Shown: positions 7,188-14,966, counted from the stretch's first letter. The stretch is DNA of 22,359 nucleotides from an uncultured Collinsella sp. (GCA_900547345.1 URGG01000023.1:1-22359); one strand, 5' to 3'. Made by a program: numbers and translations. The notes: generated from the sequence alone by a model not told the origin.

Positions 7188-8606
7188 ATGTTTAGAGAAG
7201 ATTTTTTATGGGGCGGGGCTCTGGCTGCAAACCAGTGCGAGGGAGGATGGAACGAAGGCGGTCGCGGTTTAGCCAATTCCGACATGCTGCCGTTTGGCGA
7301 TCAACGCATGGACGTCATGCGGGGAGACCTTGATCCGCGTGCGTTGGCACCCGACAGCTTCTATCCCGCTCGCAAGGGCATTGATTTTTACCATAGGTAC
7401 AAGCAGGATATTGAACTGTTTGCCCAGATGGGTTTTAAATGCCTGCGCTTATCAATCGCCTGGAGCCGCATTTTTCCCAAAGGAGACGAAGCCGAGCCCA
7501 ATGAAGAAGGCCTTGCCTTTTACGAGGATGTTTTTAGGACGTGTCGCGCGCATGACATTGAGCCTTTGGTGACGCTCAACCACTATGATGTCCCCATGCA
7601 TCTCGTCGATGCGTATGGCGGATGGCGCGATCGCAGGTTGGTCGACCTGTTCGAGCGATATTCGCGTACCGTGTTCGAGCGCTATCGGGGATTGGTCAAT
7701 TATTGGCTGACCTTTAACGAGATCAACATCATGACGCAGGCGTGCTTTATGGCGGCGGGGATCATCTTCGAGCAAGGGGAGAATCGCTATGCAACGGTTC
7801 ACACGGCCGTGCACCATGTATTGGTTGCGAGCGCCCGTGCGGTCGGGGCGTGTCATGAACTGTGCCCTGGGGCGAAGATCGGTTGCATGCTCAACGCAGG
7901 TGTCTTCTATCCGGCTACATGTGATCCGGACGATGTGCTGGCTGCGCAGGCTGAGAATCGCAGCCATTACATGTTTACCGACGTCCAGGTGCGCGGTGCG
8001 TACCCGAGCTATGTTCTCAAGGAATACGCCCGCCATGGTTTTGAGGTGCCCTATCGGGATGATGACCGCGAAGTACTGGCTGCAAACCTGGTCGATTTCG
8101 TCTCGTTTTCGTATTACTCGACGCGCGTCGCAAAAGCGCATGCGGAAGGTCAGTTCGATTCGAACCTTCTTCGCTCGGCGCCTAATCCGTATCTAAAACA
8201 GGAGCCTTGGGGGAGGTTTATCGACCCCAAAGGGCTGCGCGTCACCATGAATGAAATCTGGGATCGCTATCAAAAGCCGCTGTTCATCGTCGAAAACGGT
8301 TTGGGTGCTCCTGATGTGCCGGAAGATTCGGGTGAAATAGAAGACGACTATCGAGTTGAATACCTGCGGGCCCACATCGAGGCGATGAGGGAGACCGTCG
8401 AGCTCGACGGGGTGGAACTCATGGGATATACCTGTTGGGGCCCGATCGATTTGGTTTCGGTCGCCACAGGACAGATGCGTAAGCGCTACGGGTTTATCTA
8501 TGTCGATCGAGACGATAGCGGTGCGGGCTCGTTTGAGAGACGTAAAAAGAAAAGCTTCGAATGGTACCGACGCGTAATAGCAAGCAATGGCGAAGACCTT
8601 GCGTAA
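7188..8606 (+). CDS. GH1 6-phospho-beta-glucosidase (first copy)
   Basis: Cytoplasmic glycoside hydrolase family 1 enzyme of 472 residues that should split phosphorylated beta-glucosides delivered by the upstream PTS. The acid/base glutamate is Glu178 in LTFNEIN and the nucleophile is Glu369 in IVENGLG. The SVATGQMRKRYGFIYVD segment is the loop that in 6-phospho-glucosidases contacts the sugar phosphate through Ser, Lys and Tyr. The start is set by family alignment (MFREDFLWGGALAANQCEGG) and AAAGGA at 7172-7177; the open frame continues upstream through the intercistronic hairpin but is unlikely to be translated. Third codon positions look visibly richer in A/T than in the GH1 gene at 16655, which suggests a different expression level or origin. 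Substrate choice (for example cellobiose, salicin or arbutin phosphate) cannot be decided. Confidence 0.94.
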   Translation: MFREDFLWGGALAANQCEGGWNEGGRGLANSDMLPFGDQRMDVMRGDLDPRALAPDSFYPARKGIDFYHRYKQDIELFAQMGFKCLRLSIAWSRIFPKGDEAEPNEEGLAFYEDVFRTCRAHDIEPLVTLNHYDVPMHLVDAYGGWRDRRLVDLFERYSRTVFERYRGLVNYWLTFNEINIMTQACFMAAGIIFEQGENRYATVHTAVHHVLVASARAVGACHELCPGAKIGCMLNAGVFYPATCDPDDVLAAQAENRSHYMFTDVQVRGAYPSYVLKEYARHGFEVPYRDDDREVLAANLVDFVSFSYYSTRVAKAHAEGQFDSNLLRSAPNPYLKQEPWGRFIDPKGLRVTMNEIWDRYQKPLFIVENGLGAPDVPEDSGEIEDDYRVEYLRAHIEAMRETVELDGVELMGYTCWGPIDLVSVATGQMRKRYGFIYVDRDDSGAGSFERRKKKSFEWYRRVIASNGEDLA

Positions 8607-8659
8607 TAACGTTAAGATGGACAAATGCGCCCGTTGGGGGAATAGTCGCGCCACTTTGC

Positions 8660-8707
8660 TTGACAACAGGCTAAACTAGCTAATAAACATTTACTCTTCT
8701 GTTTAGA
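8660..8707 (+). promoter_or_regulatory. lacI promoter region with candidate operator
   Basis: A consensus TTGACA lies at 8660-8665. The best -10 candidate is TAATAA at 8681-8686, with a short 15-bp spacer. TAAACA (8684-8689) and TGTTTA (8700-8705) form an inverted repeat spaced by 10 bp at the likely transcription start. The 18-mer at 8690-8707 recurs inverted at 9971-9988 with one mismatch, upstream of the isomerase operon. This suggests autoregulation by the LacI protein. Confidence 0.55.
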
Positions 8708-8716
8708 TTGAATTTG

Positions 8717-8773
8717 CGGTCGTTTAGTTGCCGAGCCACGGGGCGGTCAAGCCGCGATGCTCGGCCGCGACCG
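8717..8773 (+). promoter_or_regulatory. Nested hairpin in the lacI 5' leader
   Basis: Three nested complementary segments occur in the leader: CGGTCG (8717-8722) with CGACCG (8768-8773), GCCGAGC (8730-8736) with GCTCGGC (8759-8765), and an inner GCGG/CCGC. The structure ends 5 bp before the Shine-Dalgarno AGGGGG (8779-8784) and does not cover it. Its function is unknown. Confidence 0.45.
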
Positions 8774-8788
8774 ATGCTAGGGGGAACG

Positions 8789-9799
8789 ATGGCCAAAGCA
8801 AGTGTTCGCGAGATCAGCCGCATCACCGGTTTTTCGCCTGCGACCGTGTCCAACGCGCTCAACCGCAAGCGCAGCGTGAGTGAGGAGACCGCCAAGGTCA
8901 TCCTGGAGTGCGCGCAATCGCTTGGCTACCAGCAGTCGACGCAGCTCGAGAGCATTCAGTTTGTGCTCGCGCGCAAGACGGGCGCCATCTTGGACGAGAG
9001 TACCTTCCATCCCGCGGTTATCGAGGGCGTGGAGCGCCAGGCGCGTCGCCACGGCATGAGCACGAGCTTTGTCTCGCTCGACTTTAGCGACCTGGACGCC
9101 GTGCGCCCGCAGGTCGAGGGCCTGATTGCCGATCCGGCCGCCGCTATTGTACTAATGGGTACGGAGTTGGGCGAGGAGGACTACGCTCTGTTCGCTAACG
9201 CGGCCGCCCACCTGATTGTGCTCGATGGCTGGAGCGACCGCCAGTACTTCGATGCCGTGGTCATTGCCAATACCGATTCGGTGCTGCGTGCCGTGGACTA
9301 CCTTATCGAGAAAGGTCACAAGCAAATCGGCTATCTGGCGGGCGACCTTCGTATCCGCAACTTTAAGGACCGCGAGCGCGGCTATCGCCAAGCGCTTGAG
9401 GATGCGGGCCTTGAGGCCAACCCGACATGGCGCGTCACACTGGGCACCACGCTCGAAGGTGCTTATCGCGACATGGGCGCATGGCTCGACAGTGTCTCGC
9501 GCGAAGACCTGCCGACGGCTTTCTTTGCCGAAAACGACGTGCTCGCCGTAGGCGCTATGCGCGCGTTGAACGAGCACGGCATACGCGTGCCCGAGGATGT
9601 CTCGATCATCGGCTTTGACGATCTGTCTTTGGGCGCCTTTTCCAACCCGCCGCTCACCACGGTGCACGTTCCCAAGCACGAGGTGGGTGAGATCGCGGTG
9701 CGCCGCCTGGTGGGCAACATCCGCAATCCCAAGAGCTATACCTGCAAGACGGCCGTGTCGACCTATTTTGTCGAGCGCCAAAGCGTGCGCGAAATCTAG
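8789..9799 (+). CDS. LacI-family transcriptional regulator
   Basis: DNA-binding sugar-responsive regulator of 336 residues, the usual LacI size. An N-terminal helix-turn-helix (SVREISRITGFSPATVSNALNRKRSVSEE in two blocks) is followed by the hinge and a periplasmic-binding-protein-like effector domain. Late blocks AFFAENDVLAVGAMRALNEHGIRVPEDVSIIGFDD and PLTTVHVPKHEVGEIAVRRL are typical when read in short pieces. The ATG at 8789 follows AGGGGG at 8779-8784 and fits the family N-terminus; a longer frame from 8708 would begin inside the operator. It is separated by a strong terminator from the isomerase-transketolase-kinase operon, which it most likely represses, judging by shared operator-like motifs. 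Its effector is unknown. Confidence 0.93.
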   Translation: MAKASVREISRITGFSPATVSNALNRKRSVSEETAKVILECAQSLGYQQSTQLESIQFVLARKTGAILDESTFHPAVIEGVERQARRHGMSTSFVSLDFSDLDAVRPQVEGLIADPAAAIVLMGTELGEEDYALFANAAAHLIVLDGWSDRQYFDAVVIANTDSVLRAVDYLIEKGHKQIGYLAGDLRIRNFKDRERGYRQALEDAGLEANPTWRVTLGTTLEGAYRDMGAWLDSVSREDLPTAFFAENDVLAVGAMRALNEHGIRVPEDVSIIGFDDLSLGAFSNPPLTTVHVPKHEVGEIAVRRLVGNIRNPKSYTCKTAVSTYFVERQSVREI

Positions 9800-9862
9800 G
9801 CAAAGGCAACGCTAGGCCGTAGGGAGGCAAAGCTCGCTAAGGCAGCCATACATAACGCTACT

Positions 9863-9891
9863 AAGAGAGGGTCCTTCGGGGCCCTCTTTTT
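9863..9891 (+). terminator. Strong intrinsic terminator after lacI
   Basis: AGAGGGTCC (9866-9874), a TTCG tetraloop, and GGGCCCTCT (9879-9887) form a 9-bp stem with one G-U pair, extended by A-T pairs into the T-tract at 9887-9891. This isolates lacI from the isomerase operon. Confidence 0.93.
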
Positions 9892-9902
9892 GATGCCCTT
9901 GT

Positions 9903-10037
9903 ATGTTCAGTTTGTTTACATACCGTTTAGGCTGATTTCTCTACCGTCTACGGGTATTTCGCGTTAAACTTCTAAACAGTAGAGTAAAACATTTAGTAAA
10001 CATAACAAAACGAAACATGCGTCTGTTTACTGAACAT
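9903..10037 (+). promoter_or_regulatory. A/T-rich control region of the isomerase-transketolase operon with repeated TGTTTA motifs
   Basis: This 135-bp stretch is markedly A/T-rich for the window. ATGTTCAGT at 9903-9911 is inverted as ACTGAACAT at 10029-10037. TGTTTAC occurs at 9913-9919 and 10024-10030, CGTTTAG at 9924-9930, TAAACAG at 9973-9979 and GTAAACA at 9996-10002. AGTAAACA (9995-10002) and TGTTTACT (10024-10031) form an 8-bp inverted repeat just before the ribosome binding site. The 18-mer at 9971-9988 is shared with the lacI promoter. I found no convincing -35/-10 pair. Confidence 0.6.
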
Positions 10038-10057
10038 GTGATTAGGGGAGGACGTAC

Positions 10058-11458
10058 ATGGACAAGATCAAGCTCGGCTTTGTGCCCACGCGCCGCAGTA
10101 TCTTTAGCGCGCCGGACGCAATCAAGTATCGCGGCCTGACGGCTGATCGCCTGCGCGAGATCGGCGTCGACATCGTGGATATCGACGACATCAACGACGA
10201 GGGCCTGCTGTTCGACGACAGCCATATCGAGCCTATCGTCAAGAAGTTCCGCGCCGAGGGCGTCGATGGCATCATGCTGTGCCACGCCAACTTTGGCACC
10301 GAGTACGTTTGCGCTCGCCTTGCCCGCGAGCTCGGCCTACCCGTGCTGTTGTGGGGCCCGCGCGACGAGCGCCCCGAGCCCGACGGCACCCGCCTGCGCG
10401 ATAGCCAGTGCGGCCTGTTCGCCACTGGCAAGGTCCTGCGCCGCTTCCAGGTTCCCTTCACCTACATGACCAACTGCCGCCTGACCGACCCCGAGTTCGA
10501 GCGCGGCGTTTGGGACTTCTTGGCCGTGTGCAACGTGGTCAAGACCTTCAAGCACACCCGCATCCTGCAGATGGCCACCCGTCCATTCGACTTCTGGTCG
10601 ACCATGTGCAACGAGGGCGAGCTGCTCGAGAAGTTCAACATCCAGCTTTCGCCCATTCCCATGACCGAGCTTGTCCAGGCCGTGCGCGACGCCCAGGCCG
10701 ACGAGCAGGCCATGGCCGCCATGCTTGCCCACATCAACGACAGCTTTGAGATCTGCATCCCCGAGGACAAGGTCCCCGCGGTCGCCGGTCTTGCCATTGC
10801 CATGAAGCGCCTGGTCGAGAAGTATGGCTGCAATGCCGGTGCCATTCAGTGCTGGAACGCCCTGCAGGACGAGCTGGGCATTATGCCCTGCGCCGCCAAC
10901 GCCATCCTCAACGAGATGGGCATTCCTATCGTATGCGAGACCGATATCCACGGCGCCATCACCGCTCTGATGGTCGAGGCCGCCGACCTGGGCCGTCACC
11001 GCGGCATGTTCGCCGACTGGACTGTGCGCCATCCCGACAATGAGAACGGTGAGTTGCTGCAGCACTGCGGCCCCTGGCCCTGCAGCTGCGCGGCCGTCAA
11101 GCCCAAACTCACCTATCCGCTGGCTTTCGACCACCCCGGTGCGCTGACGGCCGAGGCCAAGCATGGCGACCTCACCCTTGCCCGCTTTGACGGCGACAAC
11201 GGCGAGTACTCGCTGCTTCTGGGCAACGCCCGCGGCATCGACGGCCCGGCCGGCATGGGCACCTACCTGTGGGTCGAGGTCGACAACCTCAAGCGCCTCG
11301 AGGCCAAGATCGTCGAGGGTCCCTACATCCACCACTGCGTCGCTATTCACGCCAACGTGGTGCCGGTGCTCTACGAGGCGTGCAAGTACATCGGCATCCA
11401 ACCCGACCTGTACGACCCCATCGAAGAAGACGTTAAAGCCTACCTGCGAGGAGAGTAG
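10058..11458 (+). CDS. L-fucose/L-arabinose isomerase-like sugar isomerase
   Basis: Predicted cytoplasmic, metal-dependent aldose-ketose isomerase of the L-fucose isomerase-like superfamily, 466 residues, shorter than FucI (about 590) but normal for the COG2407-like group. Conserved C-terminal blocks are visible: GIPIVCETDIHGAI (probable metal ligands Glu294 and Asp296) and ENGELLQHCGPWPCSC (His336). The N-terminal half has the expected Rossmann-like pattern, with VDGIMLCHANFGTE and GLPVLLWGPRDE. The ATG follows GGGGAGG at 10045-10051. It is first in an operon with split transketolase and FGGY kinase genes, so it should turn a free aldose into the ketose that the kinase phosphorylates. The sugar is unknown; members of this superfamily act on many pentoses, 6-deoxyhexoses and modified hexoses. 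Confidence 0.85.
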   Translation: MDKIKLGFVPTRRSIFSAPDAIKYRGLTADRLREIGVDIVDIDDINDEGLLFDDSHIEPIVKKFRAEGVDGIMLCHANFGTEYVCARLARELGLPVLLWGPRDERPEPDGTRLRDSQCGLFATGKVLRRFQVPFTYMTNCRLTDPEFERGVWDFLAVCNVVKTFKHTRILQMATRPFDFWSTMCNEGELLEKFNIQLSPIPMTELVQAVRDAQADEQAMAAMLAHINDSFEICIPEDKVPAVAGLAIAMKRLVEKYGCNAGAIQCWNALQDELGIMPCAANAILNEMGIPIVCETDIHGAITALMVEAADLGRHRGMFADWTVRHPDNENGELLQHCGPWPCSCAAVKPKLTYPLAFDHPGALTAEAKHGDLTLARFDGDNGEYSLLLGNARGIDGPAGMGTYLWVEVDNLKRLEAKIVEGPYIHHCVAIHANVVPVLYEACKYIGIQPDLYDPIEEDVKAYLRGE

Positions 11459-11460
11459 AA

Positions 11461-12297
11461 ATGGCAACTATCGAAGAGCTTGAGTCCCTGCGTTGGGACC
11501 TTCGCCGCGATTGCGTCGATATCATCATGGCTGGCGCCGGCGGCCACATCGGCGGCGACATGTCGGTGATCGACGCCCTCATGACCCTCTACGCCAACCA
11601 CCTCAACATTTCGCCCGAGACCGTCGACGATCCCAACCGCGACCGCTTCGTGCTCTCCAAGGGCCACGCCATGGAGGCTTACTACGCGGTGCTCTGCCAC
11701 GAGGGCTATCTTGACCTCGACGACGTCAAGGCCCGCTTCTCCAAGTTCGGCAGCCCCTACATCGGCCACCCCAACAACAAGCTCAAGGGCATCGAGATGA
11801 ACTCGGGCTCGCTGGGTCACGGCCTGCCCGTGGCCGTGGGCATGGCGCTCGCCGGCAAGATGGATGGCCGCGATTACCGCGTCTACACCATCATGGGCGA
11901 TGGCGAGCTTGCCGAGGGCTCGGTCTGGGAGGGCGCCATGAGCGGCGGCAACTACCAGCTCGATAATCTGTGCGCGCTCGTGGACCGCAACCGCCTGCAG
12001 ATCAGCGGCAGCACCGAGGACGTTATGAAGCAGGACTCGCAGGAGGAGCGCTGGGCCGCCTTCGGCTGGAACGTGCTCTCCATTCCGGGCAACGACGTCC
12101 GGGCCATCGACGCCGCGCTGACGCTTGCGGCCGAGACCTGCGGCAAGCCCACGGTCATCATCCTCAACACGGTGAAGGGCTATGGCTCGCCCGTTATGGA
12201 GGACAAGGCCGCCTGGCACCATCACCTGCCCAACGATGAGGAATATGCCCAGATCATCGCCGATTTCGCTGCCCATAAGGAGGCCATCAATGGCTAA
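11461..12297 (+). CDS. Transketolase-like N-terminal subunit (TPP-binding)
   Basis: The 278-residue pyrophosphate-binding half of a two-subunit transketolase. Visible are KGHA (His69), SLGHG (His120) and the thiamine diphosphate/Mg motif GDGELAEG at 146-153, ending with Asn177 in DRNRLQ. It starts 2 bp after the isomerase stop with GAGGAGAG as ribosome binding site, and overlaps the C-terminal subunit gene. Whole transketolases are about 660 residues in one chain. Split forms are common in bacteria and archaea and include catabolic enzymes such as the apulose-4-phosphate transketolase AptAB. With an isomerase and kinase beside it, this pair probably processes the kinase product and not just the general pentose phosphate pool, but that is inference. 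Confidence 0.92.
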   Translation: MATIEELESLRWDLRRDCVDIIMAGAGGHIGGDMSVIDALMTLYANHLNISPETVDDPNRDRFVLSKGHAMEAYYAVLCHEGYLDLDDVKARFSKFGSPYIGHPNNKLKGIEMNSGSLGHGLPVAVGMALAGKMDGRDYRVYTIMGDGELAEGSVWEGAMSGGNYQLDNLCALVDRNRLQISGSTEDVMKQDSQEERWAAFGWNVLSIPGNDVRAIDAALTLAAETCGKPTVIILNTVKGYGSPVMEDKAAWHHHLPNDEEYAQIIADFAAHKEAING

Positions 12298-13228
12298 CAA
12301 GATCGCCAATCGCAAGGTTATCTGCGACACGCTGCTCGAGGCCGCGAAGACCGATAAGGATATCGTCGTCCTGTGCTCCGACTCCCGCGGCTCCGCATCG
12401 CTCACGCCGTTCTTTGATCAGTATCCCCAGCAGTCCGTCGAGGTCGGCATCGCCGAGCAGGACCTGGTGAGCATCGCCGCCGGCATGGCTTCGTGCGGCA
12501 AGAAGGCCTGGGCCGCCTCGCCGGCGTCCTTTGTGACCACGCGCTCGTATGAGCAGTGCAAGGTCGACGTCTCGTACTCCAACACCAATGTCAAGCTCAT
12601 CGGCATCTCTGGCGGCGTGTCCTATGGCGCCTTGGGCATGAGCCATCACTCCGCGCAGGATATCGCCGCCATGAGCGCGCTTCCCAACATGCGCGTGTAC
12701 CTGCCGAGCGACCGCTTCCAGACCGCCAAGCTCGTACGGGCCCTGGTCGCCGACAACAAGCCGGCCTACATCCGCGTGGGCCGCAACCCGGTCGAGGACG
12801 TGTACACCGAGGATGAGTGCCCGTTCCAGATGGATCGCGCCACCTGGGTGCGCCGCGGCACCGATGTGACGCTCGTCGCTACCGGCGAGATGGTCCGCCA
12901 TGCCGTGGACGCCGCCGACCTGCTGGCCGAGCAGGGCATCTCGGCAACGGTGCTCGACATGTATTGCGTCAAGCCGCTCGACGCCGAGGCTGTAATTGAG
13001 GCCGCCGGCGCCACGCGCGCCGTCGTGACCGTCGAGGAGCACAGCCCCTTCGGCGGCCTGGGCTCTATGGTCGCGCAGGTGGTGGGCGAGCATTGCCCGC
13101 GTCCGGTCAAGTGCCTCTCTCTGCCCGACGCGCCGGTCATCACCGGCACGAGCCCCGAGGTCTTTGCGCACTACGGTCTGACGGGTGCCGGAATCGCCAA
13201 GACCGTTGCCGAGTTCCTCGGCAACTAG
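12290..13228 (+). CDS. Transketolase-like C-terminal subunit
   Basis: The 312-residue pyrimidine-binding half of the split transketolase plus its C-terminal domain. The catalytic Glu that activates thiamine is Glu56 in VEVGIAEQDLVSIAAG. The histidine-rich loop LGMSHHSAQDIAAM lies where transketolase and DXS place substrate-contacting histidines. The late block VTVEEHSPFGGLGSMVAQ is typical of the C-terminal domain. The ATG at 12290 lies 8 bp inside the end of the N-subunit gene and is preceded by TAAGGAGG at 12276-12283, an arrangement that couples translation and favours equal amounts of the two subunits. Confidence 0.92.
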   Translation: MANKIANRKVICDTLLEAAKTDKDIVVLCSDSRGSASLTPFFDQYPQQSVEVGIAEQDLVSIAAGMASCGKKAWAASPASFVTTRSYEQCKVDVSYSNTNVKLIGISGGVSYGALGMSHHSAQDIAAMSALPNMRVYLPSDRFQTAKLVRALVADNKPAYIRVGRNPVEDVYTEDECPFQMDRATWVRRGTDVTLVATGEMVRHAVDAADLLAEQGISATVLDMYCVKPLDAEAVIEAAGATRAVVTVEEHSPFGGLGSMVAQVVGEHCPRPVKCLSLPDAPVITGTSPEVFAHYGLTGAGIAKTVAEFLGN

Positions 13229-13244
13229 TAGAAACAGACGCTGC

Positions 13245-13345
13245 GCGGCCGCCAAGCACCGCACCTTGCCGTTCAAACCGTCGCTTGCGTACACAGAGTA
13301 CGCGGCGCTCCTCTTTCACGGCAATCTGCGGCACTTGACGGCCGC
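13245..13345 (+). repeat. 101-bp imperfect palindrome between transketolase and kinase genes
   Basis: Two 48-bp arms (13245-13292 and 13298-13345) are inverted complements at 32 of 48 positions without gaps and enclose a 5-nt loop, ACAGA. The best paired parts are the outer GCGGCCG/CGGCCGC, an internal TTGCCGT/ACGGCAA and the tip GCGTAC/GTACGC. It fills most of the 171-bp gap inside the operon, lacks a T-tract, and has no visible open reading frame of merit. It could be a palindromic repeat unit, an mRNA stability element or a partial terminator. Confidence 0.65.
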
Positions 13346-13399
13346 TCGCTCCTTGTCCGTCAGGTCGTCTTCGATTTGACGGAAGGAATGGGAGAGTAC

Positions 13400-14890
13400 A
13401 TGAGCAAATACATCATCGGAATCGATCAATCCACGCAGGGCACCAAGGCGCTGCTGGTAGACGAGGGCGGCCATCTGATTCATCGTGCCGATCGCTCGCA
13501 TCGCCAGATTGTCAACGAGGCCGGCTGGGTGAGCCATGATCCGGTCGAGATTGCCGCCAATGTGCTGGCCGTGGCGCGTGCCGTGGTGGAGGAGACCGGG
13601 GTCGACCCGGCCGACATCGCCGGCATCGGCATCTCCAACCAGCGCGAGACCACCGTTGCCTGGAACCGCATGACGGGCGAGCCTCTGTGCGACGCCGTGG
13701 TGTGGCAGTGCGCCCGCGCCCGCGGGCTGTGCGACAAGCTGGCCGCGCGCGAGGGTGTGGCCGAGCTGGTGCGCGACACGACGGGCCTGGTGCTCTCGCC
13801 CTACTATCCGGCGGGCAAGATGGCCTGGATCCTCGCGAACGTTCCCGCTGCTGCCGAGGCTGCCGCGGCAGGCGAGCTGTGTCTGGGCACCATTGATGCC
13901 TGGGTGGTCTGGACGCTCACGGGCGGCGCGGAGTTCCGCTGCGACTGGTCCAACGCCAGCCGCACGCAGCTCTTTGACCTGTGCCGTGGCTGCTGGAGCG
14001 AGCCGGTGTGCGAGGCCCTTGGCGTTGACGTGGCCTGCCTGCCGCAGGTGACCGATTCCGATGGCCTGTTCGGCACGACGGACCTGGGCGGCTTTTTGCC
14101 GGCACCCGTGCCCATTCACGGCGTGCTGGGCGACAGCCACGCGGCCTTGTTCGCGCAGGGCTGCCACAGCCGCGGTATGGCCAAGGCGACCTATGGCACC
14201 GGCAGCTCGGTCATGATGAACGTCGGCGACGAGTTCGTTGCCAGCTCGCACGGGCTTTCGAGCTCGCTCGCATGGCGTATGGACGGCGTGACCGAGTATG
14301 TACTCGAGGGCAACGTGAGCTACGCCGGCGCCGTCAAGACGTGGCTGTGCGACGATCTTGAGCTCATCAACAACCCCGAGGAAGTTACCGACCTGTGCTA
14401 CGCCGCCAATCCGGCGAGCCGCGTCTACTTTGTGCCGGCGTTTACCGGTTTGGGCGCGCCGCATTGGGCGAGTGACGCCGAGGGCTGCGTCTTTGGCATG
14501 ACGCGCACCACGGGTCGCGCGGAGTTCGTGAAGGCCGCCGACGAGTCGATTGCCTATCAGATCTTTGACGTGATCGATGCGATGGTCGAGGATTCGGGCG
14601 CGGCGCTGTCCGAGCTTCGTGTTGATGGCGGTCCCACGCGCGACGCGTACCTGATGCAGTTTGAGAGCGACTTGGTTGGCTCGCCCATCCGCATCGCGAG
14701 CAACGACGAGATGAGCGGCCTGGGTGCGGCCTGGGCCTGCGGCATTGCGCTGGGCATGTACGCGCGCGATGTCGTCGACGTCTACGGCGCCCGCGGCATC
14801 GTGGAGCCTGCCATGACCGCCGACGAGCGCGCCAAGAAGATCGCCGGCTGGCGTCACGCCGTTGACGCGACCATCTCGTACACAGCCTAG
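13400..14890 (+). CDS. FGGY-family carbohydrate kinase, glycerol-kinase-like scaffold
   Basis: Cytoplasmic ATP-dependent kinase of 496 residues. The fold signature is YIIGIDQSTQGTKALLVD at the N-terminus. It aligns closely with glycerol kinase: NQRET (Arg82, Glu83), VVWQC (Trp102), SPYYP (Tyr135) and GDSHAALF (catalytic Asp245, the same number as in E. coli GlpK). However the block GMAKATYGTGSSVMMN has Ser270 where GlpK has Phe270, a residue that packs on glycerol. With the isomerase and transketolase genes upstream, a ketose is a more likely substrate than glycerol, for example D-xylulose, apulose or a similar sugar. The ATG follows GGGAG at 13390-13394. It is probably the last gene of the operon, ahead of a terminator at 14929. 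Confidence 0.87.
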   Translation: MSKYIIGIDQSTQGTKALLVDEGGHLIHRADRSHRQIVNEAGWVSHDPVEIAANVLAVARAVVEETGVDPADIAGIGISNQRETTVAWNRMTGEPLCDAVVWQCARARGLCDKLAAREGVAELVRDTTGLVLSPYYPAGKMAWILANVPAAAEAAAAGELCLGTIDAWVVWTLTGGAEFRCDWSNASRTQLFDLCRGCWSEPVCEALGVDVACLPQVTDSDGLFGTTDLGGFLPAPVPIHGVLGDSHAALFAQGCHSRGMAKATYGTGSSVMMNVGDEFVASSHGLSSSLAWRMDGVTEYVLEGNVSYAGAVKTWLCDDLELINNPEEVTDLCYAANPASRVYFVPAFTGLGAPHWASDAEGCVFGMTRTTGRAEFVKAADESIAYQIFDVIDAMVEDSGAALSELRVDGGPTRDAYLMQFESDLVGSPIRIASNDEMSGLGAAWACGIALGMYARDVVDVYGARGIVEPAMTADERAKKIAGWRHAVDATISYTA

Positions 14891-14900
14891 AATGATTTTT

Positions 14901-14939
14901 CTGGGACGGGGATTAAAAACTCATTGGTCCTCGTCCCAG
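14901..14939 (+). promoter_or_regulatory. Upstream hairpin competing with the kinase-luxS terminator
   Basis: CTGGGACGGGG (14901-14911) pairs with CCTCGTCCCAG (14929-14939) over 11 bp with one G-U pair. Its right arm is the left arm of the next terminator, so forming it would block termination. Confidence 0.5.
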
Positions 14940-14966
14940 GTAGCTTATTTGGGACGGGGCTTTTTT
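14929..14966 (+). terminator. Intrinsic terminator between kinase and luxS
   Basis: CCTCGTCCCA (14929-14938) pairs with TGGGACGGGG (14950-14959) over 10 bp with one G-U pair, loop 11 nt, and is followed by C and six Ts at 14961-14966. Both arms can also pair with other GGGACGGGG-type arms nearby. Confidence 0.72.

Noticed and set aside
13316..14857. Long open frame on the minus strand opposite the FGGY kinase, and similar ones opposite the second GH1, isomerase and permease genes
   Set aside because: They mirror the codon phase of strongly biased G/C-rich genes, have no ribosome binding sites or family motifs, and the + strand genes are clearly conserved enzymes.
10058..14890. Complete sulfoglycolytic transketolase pathway
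   Set aside because: The split transketolase fits, but no second isomerase, sulfolactaldehyde reductase or sulfonate exporter is in the window, and an FGGY kinase is not needed in that route.
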